Shown here piece by piece: positions 1-8,357 of a stretch of DNA of 30,859 nt. Origin of the DNA: JAJTFW01 sp964534995 (GTDB lineage: Bacteria; Bacteroidota; Bacteroidia; AKYH767-A; OLB10); contig CAZHSC010000041.1 in NCBI GenBank assembly GCA_964534995.1, forward strand, positions 1-30,859, in the 5' to 3' direction. The notes under the pieces are model-generated. The model had not been told where the DNA came from. It saw only the letters and a program-made list of their open reading frames with translations, and ran no database searches. A program made the translations under genes and the position numbers. The stretch's first letter is position 1. Each line of letters opens with the position of its first letter.

Positions 1-3
1 TGT

Positions 4-31
4 AGTTTAAAGTTAGTGTTTTCTTTAAACT
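4..31. repeat. 9-bp perfect inverted repeat with 10-nt loop
   Basis: AGTTTAAAG at 4-12 is the exact reverse complement of CTTTAAACT at 23-31, with a 10-nt spacer. The sequence is A/T-rich with no T-run after the second arm, so it is not a clear Rho-independent terminator. It may be an operator, or the tail of a hairpin belonging to a gene left of the window. The rest of 1-164 holds no gene I can support. Confidence 0.4.
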
Positions 32-164
32 GACACACTTTATGAAACACTCTCGAAAAGGAGGTAAAATCAAAGATTAAAATGCTAATATTTATGGCAA
101 ACGAATCCATTTTTCTTAATTTTACAGTTCCAAAAACCAAATCCTGTTATTTAAAGTAATATTC

Positions 165-2345
165 ATGAAAAAACTACTACTTTCTGTAGGCTTATTTACT
201 GCAATCGTAATTACGGCTGCAGCTCAGCAAAGAATGCCCTGGCCTTATCAGAACAATCTCAACGCCACAACCCACCATCAACGTACCTGTGGCACCGGCG
301 AACTTGATCACCGCTATGAAGACTGGTTGCAACCATTAATACAACAAATGGAACAGCAAAAAGCGGCAAGCAAAGGTGCAGCTGTAGTTTATACCATTCC
401 AGTTGTTTTCCATGTAATTCATAACGGTACCAATGTAGGGGTTAGTTTTAACATTTCGGATGCCCAGATTCAATCACAGCTGGATGTGCTCAATGAAGAT
501 TTCAGACGTCTAAATCCTGATGCAGTCAACACACCATCAGTTTTCACCTCCGTGGCTGCTGACTGTGAAGTCAACTTTTGCCTTGCGCAAACGGATCCCA
601 ACGGAAATGCCACCACCGGGATTGACCGGATCAACAGAATCACCGCAGGTTTTTCGAGTCCACCTTATCTGAACACGTATATTGACCAAACTATTAAGCC
701 CGCTACTATCTGGAACACAAATAATTACCTTAATATTTGGGTAGTCCCCAATTATACAGACAATTTCGGAAATCCATTGTTGGGTCATGCTACTTTTCCC
801 TCCGGGAGTGGACTTTCAGGCCTGACCGGTAATTTCGGTACTGCAAACAACGATGGAGTAGTGGTATGGTATAAAGCCTGCGGAAGGGTAGGTAGCTTAG
901 ATCCCTCTTACAACAAAGGAAGAACAGCTACACATGAAATTGGTCATTGGCTCGGATTACGCCATATTTGGGGAGATGCTACCTGCGGTAATGATTTTTG
1001 TACGGATACTCCCACCCAACAAACCGCCAATAGCAGTTGTCCTGCATTCCCGCATGTTACCTGTAGCAATGGACCCAACGGTGACCAGTTCATGAATTAC
1101 ATGGACTATTGCGATGACAATTGTTTAAATATGTTCACGCTGGGACAAAAAGCGAGGATCCAGACAGTATTAACGAATTCTCCCATGCGTATTTCACAAC
1201 GCAATTCCACAGCCTGTAGTCCTCCTTCCGTTTCTATACCGGTTGCGGATTTTATCGCCAGTGCTACTACCATCAGCGCCGGCAGTTCGGTTAATTTTAC
1301 CGACCTCAGCACCAACACACCCAGTTCATGGGCGTGGACATTTACTGGTGGAAACCCATCTTCTTCGACTCAGCAAAATCCTCAGAATATCGTGTACAAT
1401 ACACCGGGAAATTATACCGTATCACTTATTGCGACCAACACAGCTGGCTCAGATACTGAAACTAAAACCGCCTATATAACTGTTACTAACGGATCCGGAT
1501 CCAGTTGTGATACCATTACCAATTTTGACTTTGCAAACGATACCGCCACCATTTTGATATCGGGTGGTACCGGAGGCGTTGGCTATGTTTCGGGGCAGAA
1601 TAATTACGGAGATATTGCCAAAGTTGATCTGTATAATGTTAGCGGTAGCAACCAAACGGTGGATGGTGTATTCATTTCATTTGGCGTAGGAACAAGTTCC
1701 GGAACCGGACAAGTGGCCAATGTTCGTGTTTGGGACAATGATGGTGCAGGAGGACTCCCAAATACTATTCTTGGCACAACAAGTCTCAGCTATGATACCA
1801 TTGCTAATTATGTAAACAATAACGAAATTGTCTGGGTCGATTTTACACCCAATATTCCGGTTTCAGGTGATATTTATATCGGTGTTGAATTTGGTTACAC
1901 TGCAGGTGACACTTTGGCCATTGTTCATTGCAATGATGGAAATATCACGGTAGGCACAGCATTTGAAAAGTGGAGTGATAATACCTGGCATCCCTACAGC
2001 TTACCCAATCCAAATGGATGGGGCATCAATGTAGCTCACCTTATGCTTCCCGTGATTTGTCCATTGGTGGGATTGTCAGAGAGCCAGGCTCCCTTTATCA
2101 TGAATGTTTTCCCCAATCCCTCTTCTTCATTGCTAAACATACACCTGCCTGACCAATCATTAAATGCCTCGGTAAAATTCAGACTGTTGAATTTACTTGG
2201 CGCTGAAATGAGAAGTGAACTAATTCCCTATTCGAACAGTCAAATTTACCAATTGGATGTCAGCGAATTGAGTACTGGTATTTATTTTCTGGAAGTAGAG
2301 AGTAATGCGGGTCGCCGGATTGAGAAAATTCAGATATCCAGATAA
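165..2345 (+). CDS. secreted M43 (pappalysin-like) zinc metalloprotease with PKD and T9SS sorting domains
   Basis: Predicted secreted endopeptidase exported by Sec and then T9SS. The signal peptide covers about residues 1-21 (MKKLLLSVGLF..., cleaved near AAAQ). The metzincin zinc site HEIGHWLGLRH spans residues 257-267 (His257, Glu258, His261, His267), followed by a Met-turn in MNYMDY at 310-315; the HxWGD and paired cysteines around it are typical of family M43. A PKD domain spans about 360-441. A beta-rich region at about 450-635 resembles jelly-roll modules common in T9SS cargo. A type A sorting domain runs from about 647 (VFPNP) to 726. The start ATG precedes an ideal signal peptide. A strong terminator follows, so it is probably a single-gene transcript. 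The next gene is a paralogue. Substrate unknown. Confidence 0.93.
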   Translation: MKKLLLSVGLFTAIVITAAAQQRMPWPYQNNLNATTHHQRTCGTGELDHRYEDWLQPLIQQMEQQKAASKGAAVVYTIPVVFHVIHNGTNVGVSFNISDAQIQSQLDVLNEDFRRLNPDAVNTPSVFTSVAADCEVNFCLAQTDPNGNATTGIDRINRITAGFSSPPYLNTYIDQTIKPATIWNTNNYLNIWVVPNYTDNFGNPLLGHATFPSGSGLSGLTGNFGTANNDGVVVWYKACGRVGSLDPSYNKGRTATHEIGHWLGLRHIWGDATCGNDFCTDTPTQQTANSSCPAFPHVTCSNGPNGDQFMNYMDYCDDNCLNMFTLGQKARIQTVLTNSPMRISQRNSTACSPPSVSIPVADFIASATTISAGSSVNFTDLSTNTPSSWAWTFTGGNPSSSTQQNPQNIVYNTPGNYTVSLIATNTAGSDTETKTAYITVTNGSGSSCDTITNFDFANDTATILISGGTGGVGYVSGQNNYGDIAKVDLYNVSGSNQTVDGVFISFGVGTSSGTGQVANVRVWDNDGAGGLPNTILGTTSLSYDTIANYVNNNEIVWVDFTPNIPVSGDIYIGVEFGYTAGDTLAIVHCNDGNITVGTAFEKWSDNTWHPYSLPNPNGWGINVAHLMLPVICPLVGLSESQAPFIMNVFPNPSSSLLNIHLPDQSLNASVKFRLLNLLGAEMRSELIPYSNSQIYQLDVSELSTGIYFLEVESNAGRRIEKIQISR

Positions 2346-2364
2346 ATCAGATTAAGTTCAAAAT

Positions 2365-2397
2365 AAAAAAGGATCGCCCCGGTTGGCGGTCCTTTTT
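2365..2397 (+). terminator. Rho-independent terminator after the first M43 protease
   Basis: GGATCGCC pairs with GGCGGTCC (one T-G wobble) around the loop CCGGTT, with an A-run before and a T-run after the stem. It lies about 20 nt after the stop at 2345 and separates the two protease genes. Confidence 0.85.
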
Positions 2398-2419
2398 TAT
2401 TCCAACACATTCTGCATGG

Positions 2420-2451
2420 TTTGACAGAAGAGCATTTTCTTACTATTTTTG
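2420..2451 (+). promoter_or_regulatory. Bacteroidota-type promoter (TTTG N20 TATTTTTG)
   Basis: A -33 TTTG lies at 2420-2423 and a -7 box TATTTTTG (consensus TAnnTTTG) at 2444-2451, 20 nt apart, which fits known Bacteroidota promoters. The expected transcription start, a few nt after the box, falls at or next to the ATG at 2459, predicting a leaderless or nearly leaderless mRNA. Confidence 0.65.
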
Positions 2452-2458
2452 TAAATAG

Positions 2459-4099
2459 ATGAATTCTTATAAGTTAAGGAAATTTCTGGTTTTTTTCATG
2501 CTGGGCCAGTTGTTCCTGTCTAATCTGATATACAGTCAACAGCGGAAATGTCTGACTGATGAATGGCATCAGTTTAATTTAAAAGCTGATAGCACTTATG
2601 CTTCCCGGTTTCAAATGATTGAAAACATGAGTATCGGGAACAAGGAAACTTCATCAACAGACACCACACTCATTATTCCTGTCGTTTTTCATATTCTTTA
2701 TAATTCGGCGGAGAAAAATATCAGTGAAGAACAGATTGTTTCACAAATGGATGTGTTGAATGAAGATTACGCATTAAACAATGCCACCTCGTTAGATGTT
2801 CCAGTTGTTTGGAATTCCTTTAGAAAAGACAGTAAAATCCGTTTCATGCTGGCAAAAAGAGATCCCAATGGGAATTTTACAAAAGGAATTACACGAACTT
2901 TAACAACCATAGATGAGTTCCAGATATTTGACACGGACATAATTTCATCCGCACATGGAGGACACGATGCCTGGCCCAGAAGTCAATATCTCAATATTTG
3001 GGTATGTACCCTTGGTTCCAATGCCCTGGGTTTTGCATCCTATCCCGGGTCAAATGCCAATACAGACGGTATCGTTATCAGTTTTAAGGCGCTTGGCAGA
3101 AACGGTACCGCCACAGCACCTTACAATGCAGGCAGAACCTGCACCCATGAAATCGGACACTGGTTGTCACTGAATCATATCTGGGGCGACGATAATGACA
3201 ATTGCCAGGGTAAAGATTTTCCTGTTACCCAATCGGCACTGGATGATACCCCCAACCAGGCTGGCCCTACTTTCAGGTGTAAAAATTATCCGGAACTCGA
3301 TGACTGCTCATCTTCTGCACCAGGAATAATGTTTATGAATTATATGGACTATACGGATGATAAATGCATGATGTTTTTTACGCCGGGTCAGATCGCCAAG
3401 ATGAGAATTATTACAGACGGAACCAGGGATTCCCTGAAAATGAGTACCGGTCATATTTTACCCGGCTTCCTGCCCATTGACGCGGCCATTGATTCCGTTC
3501 TTAAACCAGTGCGATTAGCTGAAGACAGATGTTTGAAGCCATCCATTCGCGTAGCCAATAACGGTAGCGATACACTTAGGGAATTGGATATCGTTTATGG
3601 AATATATCAGGGCCTGAAAAAATCCTACCACTGGGAAGGAATACTACCGACCGGATATACCCAGATTATTGAATTACCTGAAATTGGAACGAATACTGGT
3701 AATCAGGTCATGGAATTCAGAATACAACAAAGTGACAGTAATTCTGTAAATAACTATGCAAGTGCTGGATTTAAAGTGAACACGGCAGTGAACCAGAATT
3801 GCAATAATTGTCAATTGCTGGCATATCCGAATCCGGTATCTGCACAAAGGGGGATATGCGTTAAATCTTGCCGGAATCAAAGTCAGTTTTCAACCGTGCG
3901 ACTGATCAACTCCCTTGGGCAGGTAATCTATGAGAAGAAAATCAATATTAATCCGGGTGATGCCGTTCCCGTTGATCTGACCTCCGTGACAGGCGGTGTA
4001 TATTTTTTACAATTGGAAGGAGACCTGTTTTCAGAAAGTGTACGATTCATATATATCCCTGACGAAGTAAACATTCCCGGACCAGTAAACTGCAATTAA
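2459..4099 (+). CDS. secreted M43-family zinc metalloprotease with T9SS sorting domain
   Basis: Second predicted secreted metalloprotease, paralogous to the gene before it. The signal peptide covers about residues 1-26 (hydrophobic LVFFMLGQLFLSNLIYS). The zinc site HEIGHWLSLNH is at 230-240; the usual metzincin Gly three residues after the second His is Ser237, a position that varies in this family. The Met-turn region MNYMDY is at 293-298. A CARDB-like beta domain fills about 340-440. A T9SS-type sorting domain starts near YPNP at 456 but does not end at the usual basic last strand: about 12 further residues (DEVNIPGPVNCN) follow. There is no PKD domain. mqnE begins 3 nt after the stop, so the two genes are probably cotranscribed. 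Substrate unknown. Confidence 0.92.
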   Translation: MNSYKLRKFLVFFMLGQLFLSNLIYSQQRKCLTDEWHQFNLKADSTYASRFQMIENMSIGNKETSSTDTTLIIPVVFHILYNSAEKNISEEQIVSQMDVLNEDYALNNATSLDVPVVWNSFRKDSKIRFMLAKRDPNGNFTKGITRTLTTIDEFQIFDTDIISSAHGGHDAWPRSQYLNIWVCTLGSNALGFASYPGSNANTDGIVISFKALGRNGTATAPYNAGRTCTHEIGHWLSLNHIWGDDNDNCQGKDFPVTQSALDDTPNQAGPTFRCKNYPELDDCSSSAPGIMFMNYMDYTDDKCMMFFTPGQIAKMRIITDGTRDSLKMSTGHILPGFLPIDAAIDSVLKPVRLAEDRCLKPSIRVANNGSDTLRELDIVYGIYQGLKKSYHWEGILPTGYTQIIELPEIGTNTGNQVMEFRIQQSDSNSVNNYASAGFKVNTAVNQNCNNCQLLAYPNPVSAQRGICVKSCRNQSQFSTVRLINSLGQVIYEKKININPGDAVPVDLTSVTGGVYFLQLEGDLFSESVRFIYIPDEVNIPGPVNCN

Positions 4100-4102
4100 A
4101 AT

Positions 4103-5251
4103 ATGACGCTACAAAATATACATCACCTGATTGAGCATGAAGATAACGTGCTCAGAAAAATTGCAGGTAAAGTCCTCCAAATGGAAAGAATTGATGAAGG
4201 GGAGGCATATTATCTGTTTGAAAACGCGGAATTATCAGCCTGTGGAATACTTGCCAATTACGTCAGGGAAAAGAAAAATGGAAACTATACTTTTTTCAAC
4301 CGGAATTTTCACATAGAACCCACCAATGTATGTGTATTTAGCTGCAAGTTTTGTTCCTACTCACAAGATTATAAACACAAAGAAGCGGGTTGGGAATTAA
4401 GTATGGACGAAATGTTCAGCCGTGTACTTGCTTACGACAATCAGGACATTACAGAAGTTCATATTGTAGGCGGAGTTCATCCTAAACTCGATTTGACTTT
4501 TTTCGGAGAGTTAATTGAGAGAATAAAACAACACCGGCCCCAGTTACATATTAAGGCCTTTACCGCAGTTGAGTTGGATTATATGTTCCGAAAAGCAAAA
4601 TTATCTGCTTCAGAAGGAATAAAATATCTCAGGGAAAAGGGACTTGATTCAATTCCGGGAGGTGGTGCTGAAATATTCAATGAAAATATCCGGAATCAGA
4701 TTTGTGCGGATAAAGCGGACGCCCATCGATGGCTGGAAATTCATGGAGCAGCGCATAAGGCCGGACTCAGAAGTAATGCAACGATGTTGTACGGACACAT
4801 TGAAAATTACATTCACAGAATTGAACATATGAAGGCTTTGCGTGATTTACAGGACCTGACCGGAGGTTTTCAAACCTTTATTCCACTGAAATTCCGAAAC
4901 AAGGACAACGATATGTCATTTATTGCTGAAACGACGCTGATCGATGATTTAAAAACCTATGCTATCAGCCGTATTTACCTTGATAACTTTGATCATATCA
5001 AAGCTTACTGGCCTATGATAGGAAGGAATACCGCGCAAATAACTCTTTCCTTTGGTGTAGATGATCTCGATGGTACTATCGATGACAGCACAAAAATATA
5101 CTCCATGGCTGGTGCAGAAGAACAATCCCCTGCCTTAAGTACAGAGCAACTGGTTGCATTGATTCAGCAAGCCGGGCGGATACCTGTTGAAAGAGATACC
5201 TTATATAAAAAAATTAAAGTGTACGAGGAAATACCTCAGGAAACACATTAA
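4103..5251 (+). CDS. mqnE: aminofutalosine synthase MqnE (radical SAM)
   Basis: Cytoplasmic radical SAM enzyme of the futalosine menaquinone pathway; it joins 3-[(1-carboxyvinyl)oxy]benzoate to a SAM-derived adenosyl radical to give aminofutalosine. The CxxxCxxC iron-sulfur motif is at Cys77, Cys81, Cys84 (CVFSCKFC). HIVGGVHP and GLDSIPGGGAEIF, and the TMLYGHIE and GGFQTFIPL segments, match MqnE better than its relative MqnC, whose equivalent segments differ. The length of 382 aa is normal. The start ATG lies 3 nt after the preceding protease stop with no room for its own promoter, so expression is probably coupled. It converges on the minus-strand permease 24 nt away, with no obvious terminator. 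No other mqn gene is visible here. Confidence 0.9.
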   Translation: MTLQNIHHLIEHEDNVLRKIAGKVLQMERIDEGEAYYLFENAELSACGILANYVREKKNGNYTFFNRNFHIEPTNVCVFSCKFCSYSQDYKHKEAGWELSMDEMFSRVLAYDNQDITEVHIVGGVHPKLDLTFFGELIERIKQHRPQLHIKAFTAVELDYMFRKAKLSASEGIKYLREKGLDSIPGGGAEIFNENIRNQICADKADAHRWLEIHGAAHKAGLRSNATMLYGHIENYIHRIEHMKALRDLQDLTGGFQTFIPLKFRNKDNDMSFIAETTLIDDLKTYAISRIYLDNFDHIKAYWPMIGRNTAQITLSFGVDDLDGTIDDSTKIYSMAGAEEQSPALSTEQLVALIQQAGRIPVERDTLYKKIKVYEEIPQETH

Positions 5252-5275
5252 TTATCCGTGTTCATCCGGCATCAA

Positions 5276-6370
5276 TTATTCGGAAGCTTTCTTTAGCAAA
5301 TACACGGCAATTATCGAATAAACAATATTGGGTATCCAAACCGCCAGCCATGCGGGTAGGTTACCGTTGGTGGCAAAAGTCTGACTTACCTGCATAAACA
5401 TGATATAGGTAAAGCTGAGCAGGATACCGGCACCAATTTGAACTCCAATACCGCCCCTAACTTTTCGGCTGCTAAGGGATACACCAATGATGGTTAGAAT
5501 AAATGTGGCAAAAGGGTAGGAGAGCCGTTTGTACTTTTCAACCAGATAAAAGGGCACTTCCTCCGAACCGCGTAATGTTTCCTGTTTAATATAATGGTTC
5601 AATGCAGGTGTATCCATGGTTTCAATGAAATTGGTACGCCTGCTGAATTCATCCGGGTAAAATGCGAAAATGGTATCCATCCGGTAACCACTTGCAATCT
5701 TCTCATTCAATCCGTTAATCTCCCGTGTAAAATAATTTTCAAGGGTCCATTTATTCTTCAGTGTATCCCAGTAAATGCGCTCTGACAATATTTTAAAGAC
5801 CACTTTGTTATCTTCAATTTTCTCAAAAGAAAACTGATAACCGATTTTATCAATATTATTAAAACTCTCCAGATAAATAAACTGACCGGGTGCGATCTGA
5901 CGGTGTACATGACGGTTTTTAAAAATATAAGGATTCTTGATATACTTCGTCTCAAAATTAATACGAACAGTATTTGAATGAGGAATAACAAAATTGTTGA
6001 GATAAAATGAAAGCAAAGCCAGCATCAGTGAAGCGGCGATATAGGGAAGGAGTAATCTTTTAAAGCTTACACCACTGGCCAGAATAGCAATAATTTCAGT
6101 TTGTCCGGCCATTCGTGAAGTGAAAAATATTACGGAAATAAAAATGAACAAAGGGCTAAAGAGGTTTGCAAAAAATGGAATGAAATTCAAATAATAATCA
6201 AAAATAATGGTACGTAACGGTGCCTCCCTCTCCAGAAAATCATCAATTTTTTCACTGATATCAAAAACAATGGCAATTGAAATTATCAGAGCAAGTGCAA
6301 AAAAGAAAGTGCCCAGGAATTTCCGTATAATATACAGATCAAGAATTTTAATTTTCAAATTTTTAAGCAT
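5276..6370 (-). CDS. LptF/LptG-family permease (YjgP/YjgQ)
   Basis: Inner-membrane permease subunit of the Lpt machine that extracts lipopolysaccharide and passes it to the periplasmic bridge. The protein has the family layout: a first helix after LDLYIIRKFL, two more N-terminal helices (about residues 60-83 and 104-127), a soluble periplasmic beta-rich part, then three C-terminal helices (about 285-364). I chose the ATG at 6370 (MLKNLKIKILDLYII, 364 aa), which leaves the short N-terminus usual for this family. A TTG at 6403 would add 11 residues and is less likely. It is the last gene of a five-gene run, 58 nt after tgt. LptF and LptG cannot be told apart here. Confidence 0.88.
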   Translation of the reverse strand: MLKNLKIKILDLYIIRKFLGTFFFALALIISIAIVFDISEKIDDFLEREAPLRTIIFDYYLNFIPFFANLFSPLFIFISVIFFTSRMAGQTEIIAILASGVSFKRLLLPYIAASLMLALLSFYLNNFVIPHSNTVRINFETKYIKNPYIFKNRHVHRQIAPGQFIYLESFNNIDKIGYQFSFEKIEDNKVVFKILSERIYWDTLKNKWTLENYFTREINGLNEKIASGYRMDTIFAFYPDEFSRRTNFIETMDTPALNHYIKQETLRGSEEVPFYLVEKYKRLSYPFATFILTIIGVSLSSRKVRGGIGVQIGAGILLSFTYIMFMQVSQTFATNGNLPAWLAVWIPNIVYSIIAVYLLKKASE

Positions 6371-6428
6371 TTCAGGTTTTACTTTCCGAAACCGGATATT
6401 CAAATTAACTTATTTTATTTCGTTGCAG

Positions 6429-7559
6429 CTATAGCCGTCGGCTGACTTTGGGAATCATTTGATTTTTCCATTCATAAAAATCACCATTCATAATATGTTT
6501 TCGTGCTTCCTTAACTAACCACAGATAAAATCCGAGATTATGCAGGGTGGCAATCTGCGCCGCAAGCATTTCTTTGCTGATATGAAGATGGCGCAGATAA
6601 GCCAGGCTATAGAATGTATCCACATACATTTCACTGCTTTCATCAATTGGCCGTAAATCATTCTTCCATTTTTCATTCCGGATGTTGATAATCCCTTCTT
6701 TGGTAAACAGCATGCCATTTCTTGCATTGCGGGTGGGCATTACACAATCGAACATATCAACACCCCTGGCAATCCCCTCCAGTATATTGGCCGGTGTACC
6801 TACACCCATCAGGTAGCGGGGTTTATCAGCAGGTAATATGTCAGTCACAAGATCCGTAAGCTGGTACATATCGTCCACCGGCTCACCAACAGAAAGTCCG
6901 CCAATAGCATTTCCAGCCCGGTCAAGGGATGCGATAAACTCTGCACTTTGTGTCCGGAGATCCTTGTAAACGCTTCCTTGTACAATAGGAAATAAAGCCT
7001 GTGGGTACCCATACAATGGCAGACGGGCATCCATATGTGCACAACATCGCTCCAGCCAGCGGTGGGTAAGTTCCATCGATTTCCGGGCGGATCTGTGATC
7101 ACAAGGATAGGGTGTGCATTCATCGAAGGCCATGATAATATCACCGCCAATGCTCCGTTGGATATCTATTGCTTTTTCGGGTGTAAACAAATGCCTGGAA
7201 CCGTCGATATGACTAGTAAATTGCACCCCTTCTTCCTTTATTTTACGGATGTCGCTAAGCGAAAAAACCTGAAATCCTCCGCTATCCGTCAGAATGGGCT
7301 TGTCCCAATTCATAAATTTATGAAGACCACCAGCCTGCTCGAGTAATTCAGTGCCCGGACGCAGATACAAATGGTAGGTATTGCCAAGAATAATCTGAGC
7401 CCCGATATCATTGCTCAATTCCCGCTGATGTACTCCCTTAACGGTTCCGGCTGTACCAACAGGCATGAAAATAGGAGTTTCTATGGTTCCATGAGCTGTT
7501 AGAAGCGTTCCTGCACGGGCTTTGGAATAATGATCAGTACATAGTAAATCAAATTTCAT
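6429..7559 (-). CDS. tgt: queuine tRNA-ribosyltransferase
   Basis: Exchanges guanine 34 of GUN-anticodon tRNAs for the queuosine precursor preQ1. The catalytic Asp92 lies in TDSGGFQ and the nucleophile Asp271 in FDCVMPTRNARNG; GGLSVGEP at 220-227 is also diagnostic. The length of 376 aa is normal. The C-terminal zinc site is altered: where E. coli Tgt has CxCxxC before AYLxHL, this protein has YVDTFYSLAYLRHL (312-325) with no cysteine, although the downstream His340 (LHN) remains. I recall the same replacement in other Bacteroidota Tgt sequences, so it is probably a clade feature. It lies 21 nt after tcdA and 58 nt before the permease start I prefer. Confidence 0.95.
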   Translation of the reverse strand: MKFDLLCTDHYSKARAGTLLTAHGTIETPIFMPVGTAGTVKGVHQRELSNDIGAQIILGNTYHLYLRPGTELLEQAGGLHKFMNWDKPILTDSGGFQVFSLSDIRKIKEEGVQFTSHIDGSRHLFTPEKAIDIQRSIGGDIIMAFDECTPYPCDHRSARKSMELTHRWLERCCAHMDARLPLYGYPQALFPIVQGSVYKDLRTQSAEFIASLDRAGNAIGGLSVGEPVDDMYQLTDLVTDILPADKPRYLMGVGTPANILEGIARGVDMFDCVMPTRNARNGMLFTKEGIINIRNEKWKNDLRPIDESSEMYVDTFYSLAYLRHLHISKEMLAAQIATLHNLGFYLWLVKEARKHIMNGDFYEWKNQMIPKVSRRL

Positions 7560-7580
7560 GCAGTACAGATTTTCTGGCTA

Positions 7581-8357
7581 TTATTCATTGTATTGCGTTT
7601 GATCATCAGGCTTATCTATAGAGAAGTTATTGGTGTGGTCATTAATAATATCACGGAGGGCAACTGATGCACATACGGCTCCGAAGGTAGCAGGCAGATA
7701 GGAGATGGTACCATATGCTGATTTTTTAAACCGGCTTCCATCTGTCATCATCAAAGATTCTTTCACTACCAATTCCGTGGAAAATACGGCCTTCACACCT
7801 TTATTTATTCCCATTTTTCGCAATCGTTTACGCACGTATTGGGCAAAAGGACAAGTGTGCGTTTTTGATATATCTGCCACATGCAGGCGTGTTGGATCCA
7901 CTTTTCCTCCGGCCCCCATACTCGAAACGATGGGAAGTCCTTTCAGGTATGCAGTTGAAATCACTGTGGCTTTTGGTGTAATACTGTCAATTGCTTCCAC
8001 AACATAATCAAATGGCTGACTCATCAATTCATCAACTTCCTCAGGCATCAGAAAGTCGGCTATTACCCGGATGACAATGTCCGGATTTATACTTCGAAGC
8101 CTGTCTTCCATGAGAAATGCTTTTGACTGACCTTCGGTACTTGCCAAGGCTGGTAATTGCCGGTTCCGGTTACTGGCTTCCACATTATCACCATCAACAA
8201 TAGTCATTTTACCGACGCCGGCCCTGGCAATAAACTCTGCCGCAAATGATCCAACACCACCCAGTCCAACAACGAGGATATTTGCTTCCTGCAAACGGTC
8301 AAGCCCTTCTTTACCGATAAGGAGTTCGGTTCTTGACAGCCACTTACGGTCTTTCAT
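7581..8357 (-). CDS. tcdA: tRNA threonylcarbamoyladenosine dehydratase TcdA
   Basis: E1-like ATP-dependent enzyme that cyclises t6A at position 37 of ANN-decoding tRNAs to ct6A. The Rossmann nucleotide loop GLGGVGS is at residues 31-37, followed by the E1-like Asp55 and NRNRQ at 63-67, Asp124 in EAIDS, and the GAGGKVDPT segment at 148-156. The length of 258 aa is usual for this family and much shorter than true ubiquitin-activating E1 enzymes; no sulfur-carrier gene is nearby, which argues against MoeB/ThiF. The start overlaps the end of the tatD-like gene by 14 nt, indicating translational coupling. Confidence 0.9.
   Translation of the reverse strand: MKDRKWLSRTELLIGKEGLDRLQEANILVVGLGGVGSFAAEFIARAGVGKMTIVDGDNVEASNRNRQLPALASTEGQSKAFLMEDRLRSINPDIVIRVIADFLMPEEVDELMSQPFDYVVEAIDSITPKATVISTAYLKGLPIVSSMGAGGKVDPTRLHVADISKTHTCPFAQYVRKRLRKMGINKGVKAVFSTELVVKESLMMTDGSRFKKSAYGTISYLPATFGAVCASVALRDIINDHTNNFSIDKPDDQTQYNE

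Noticed and set aside
6371..6403. TTG-started 11-residue extension of the LptF/LptG permease
   Set aside because: The ATG at 6370 gives the short N-terminus usual for the family; the extension is basic and unconserved in character, though not impossible.
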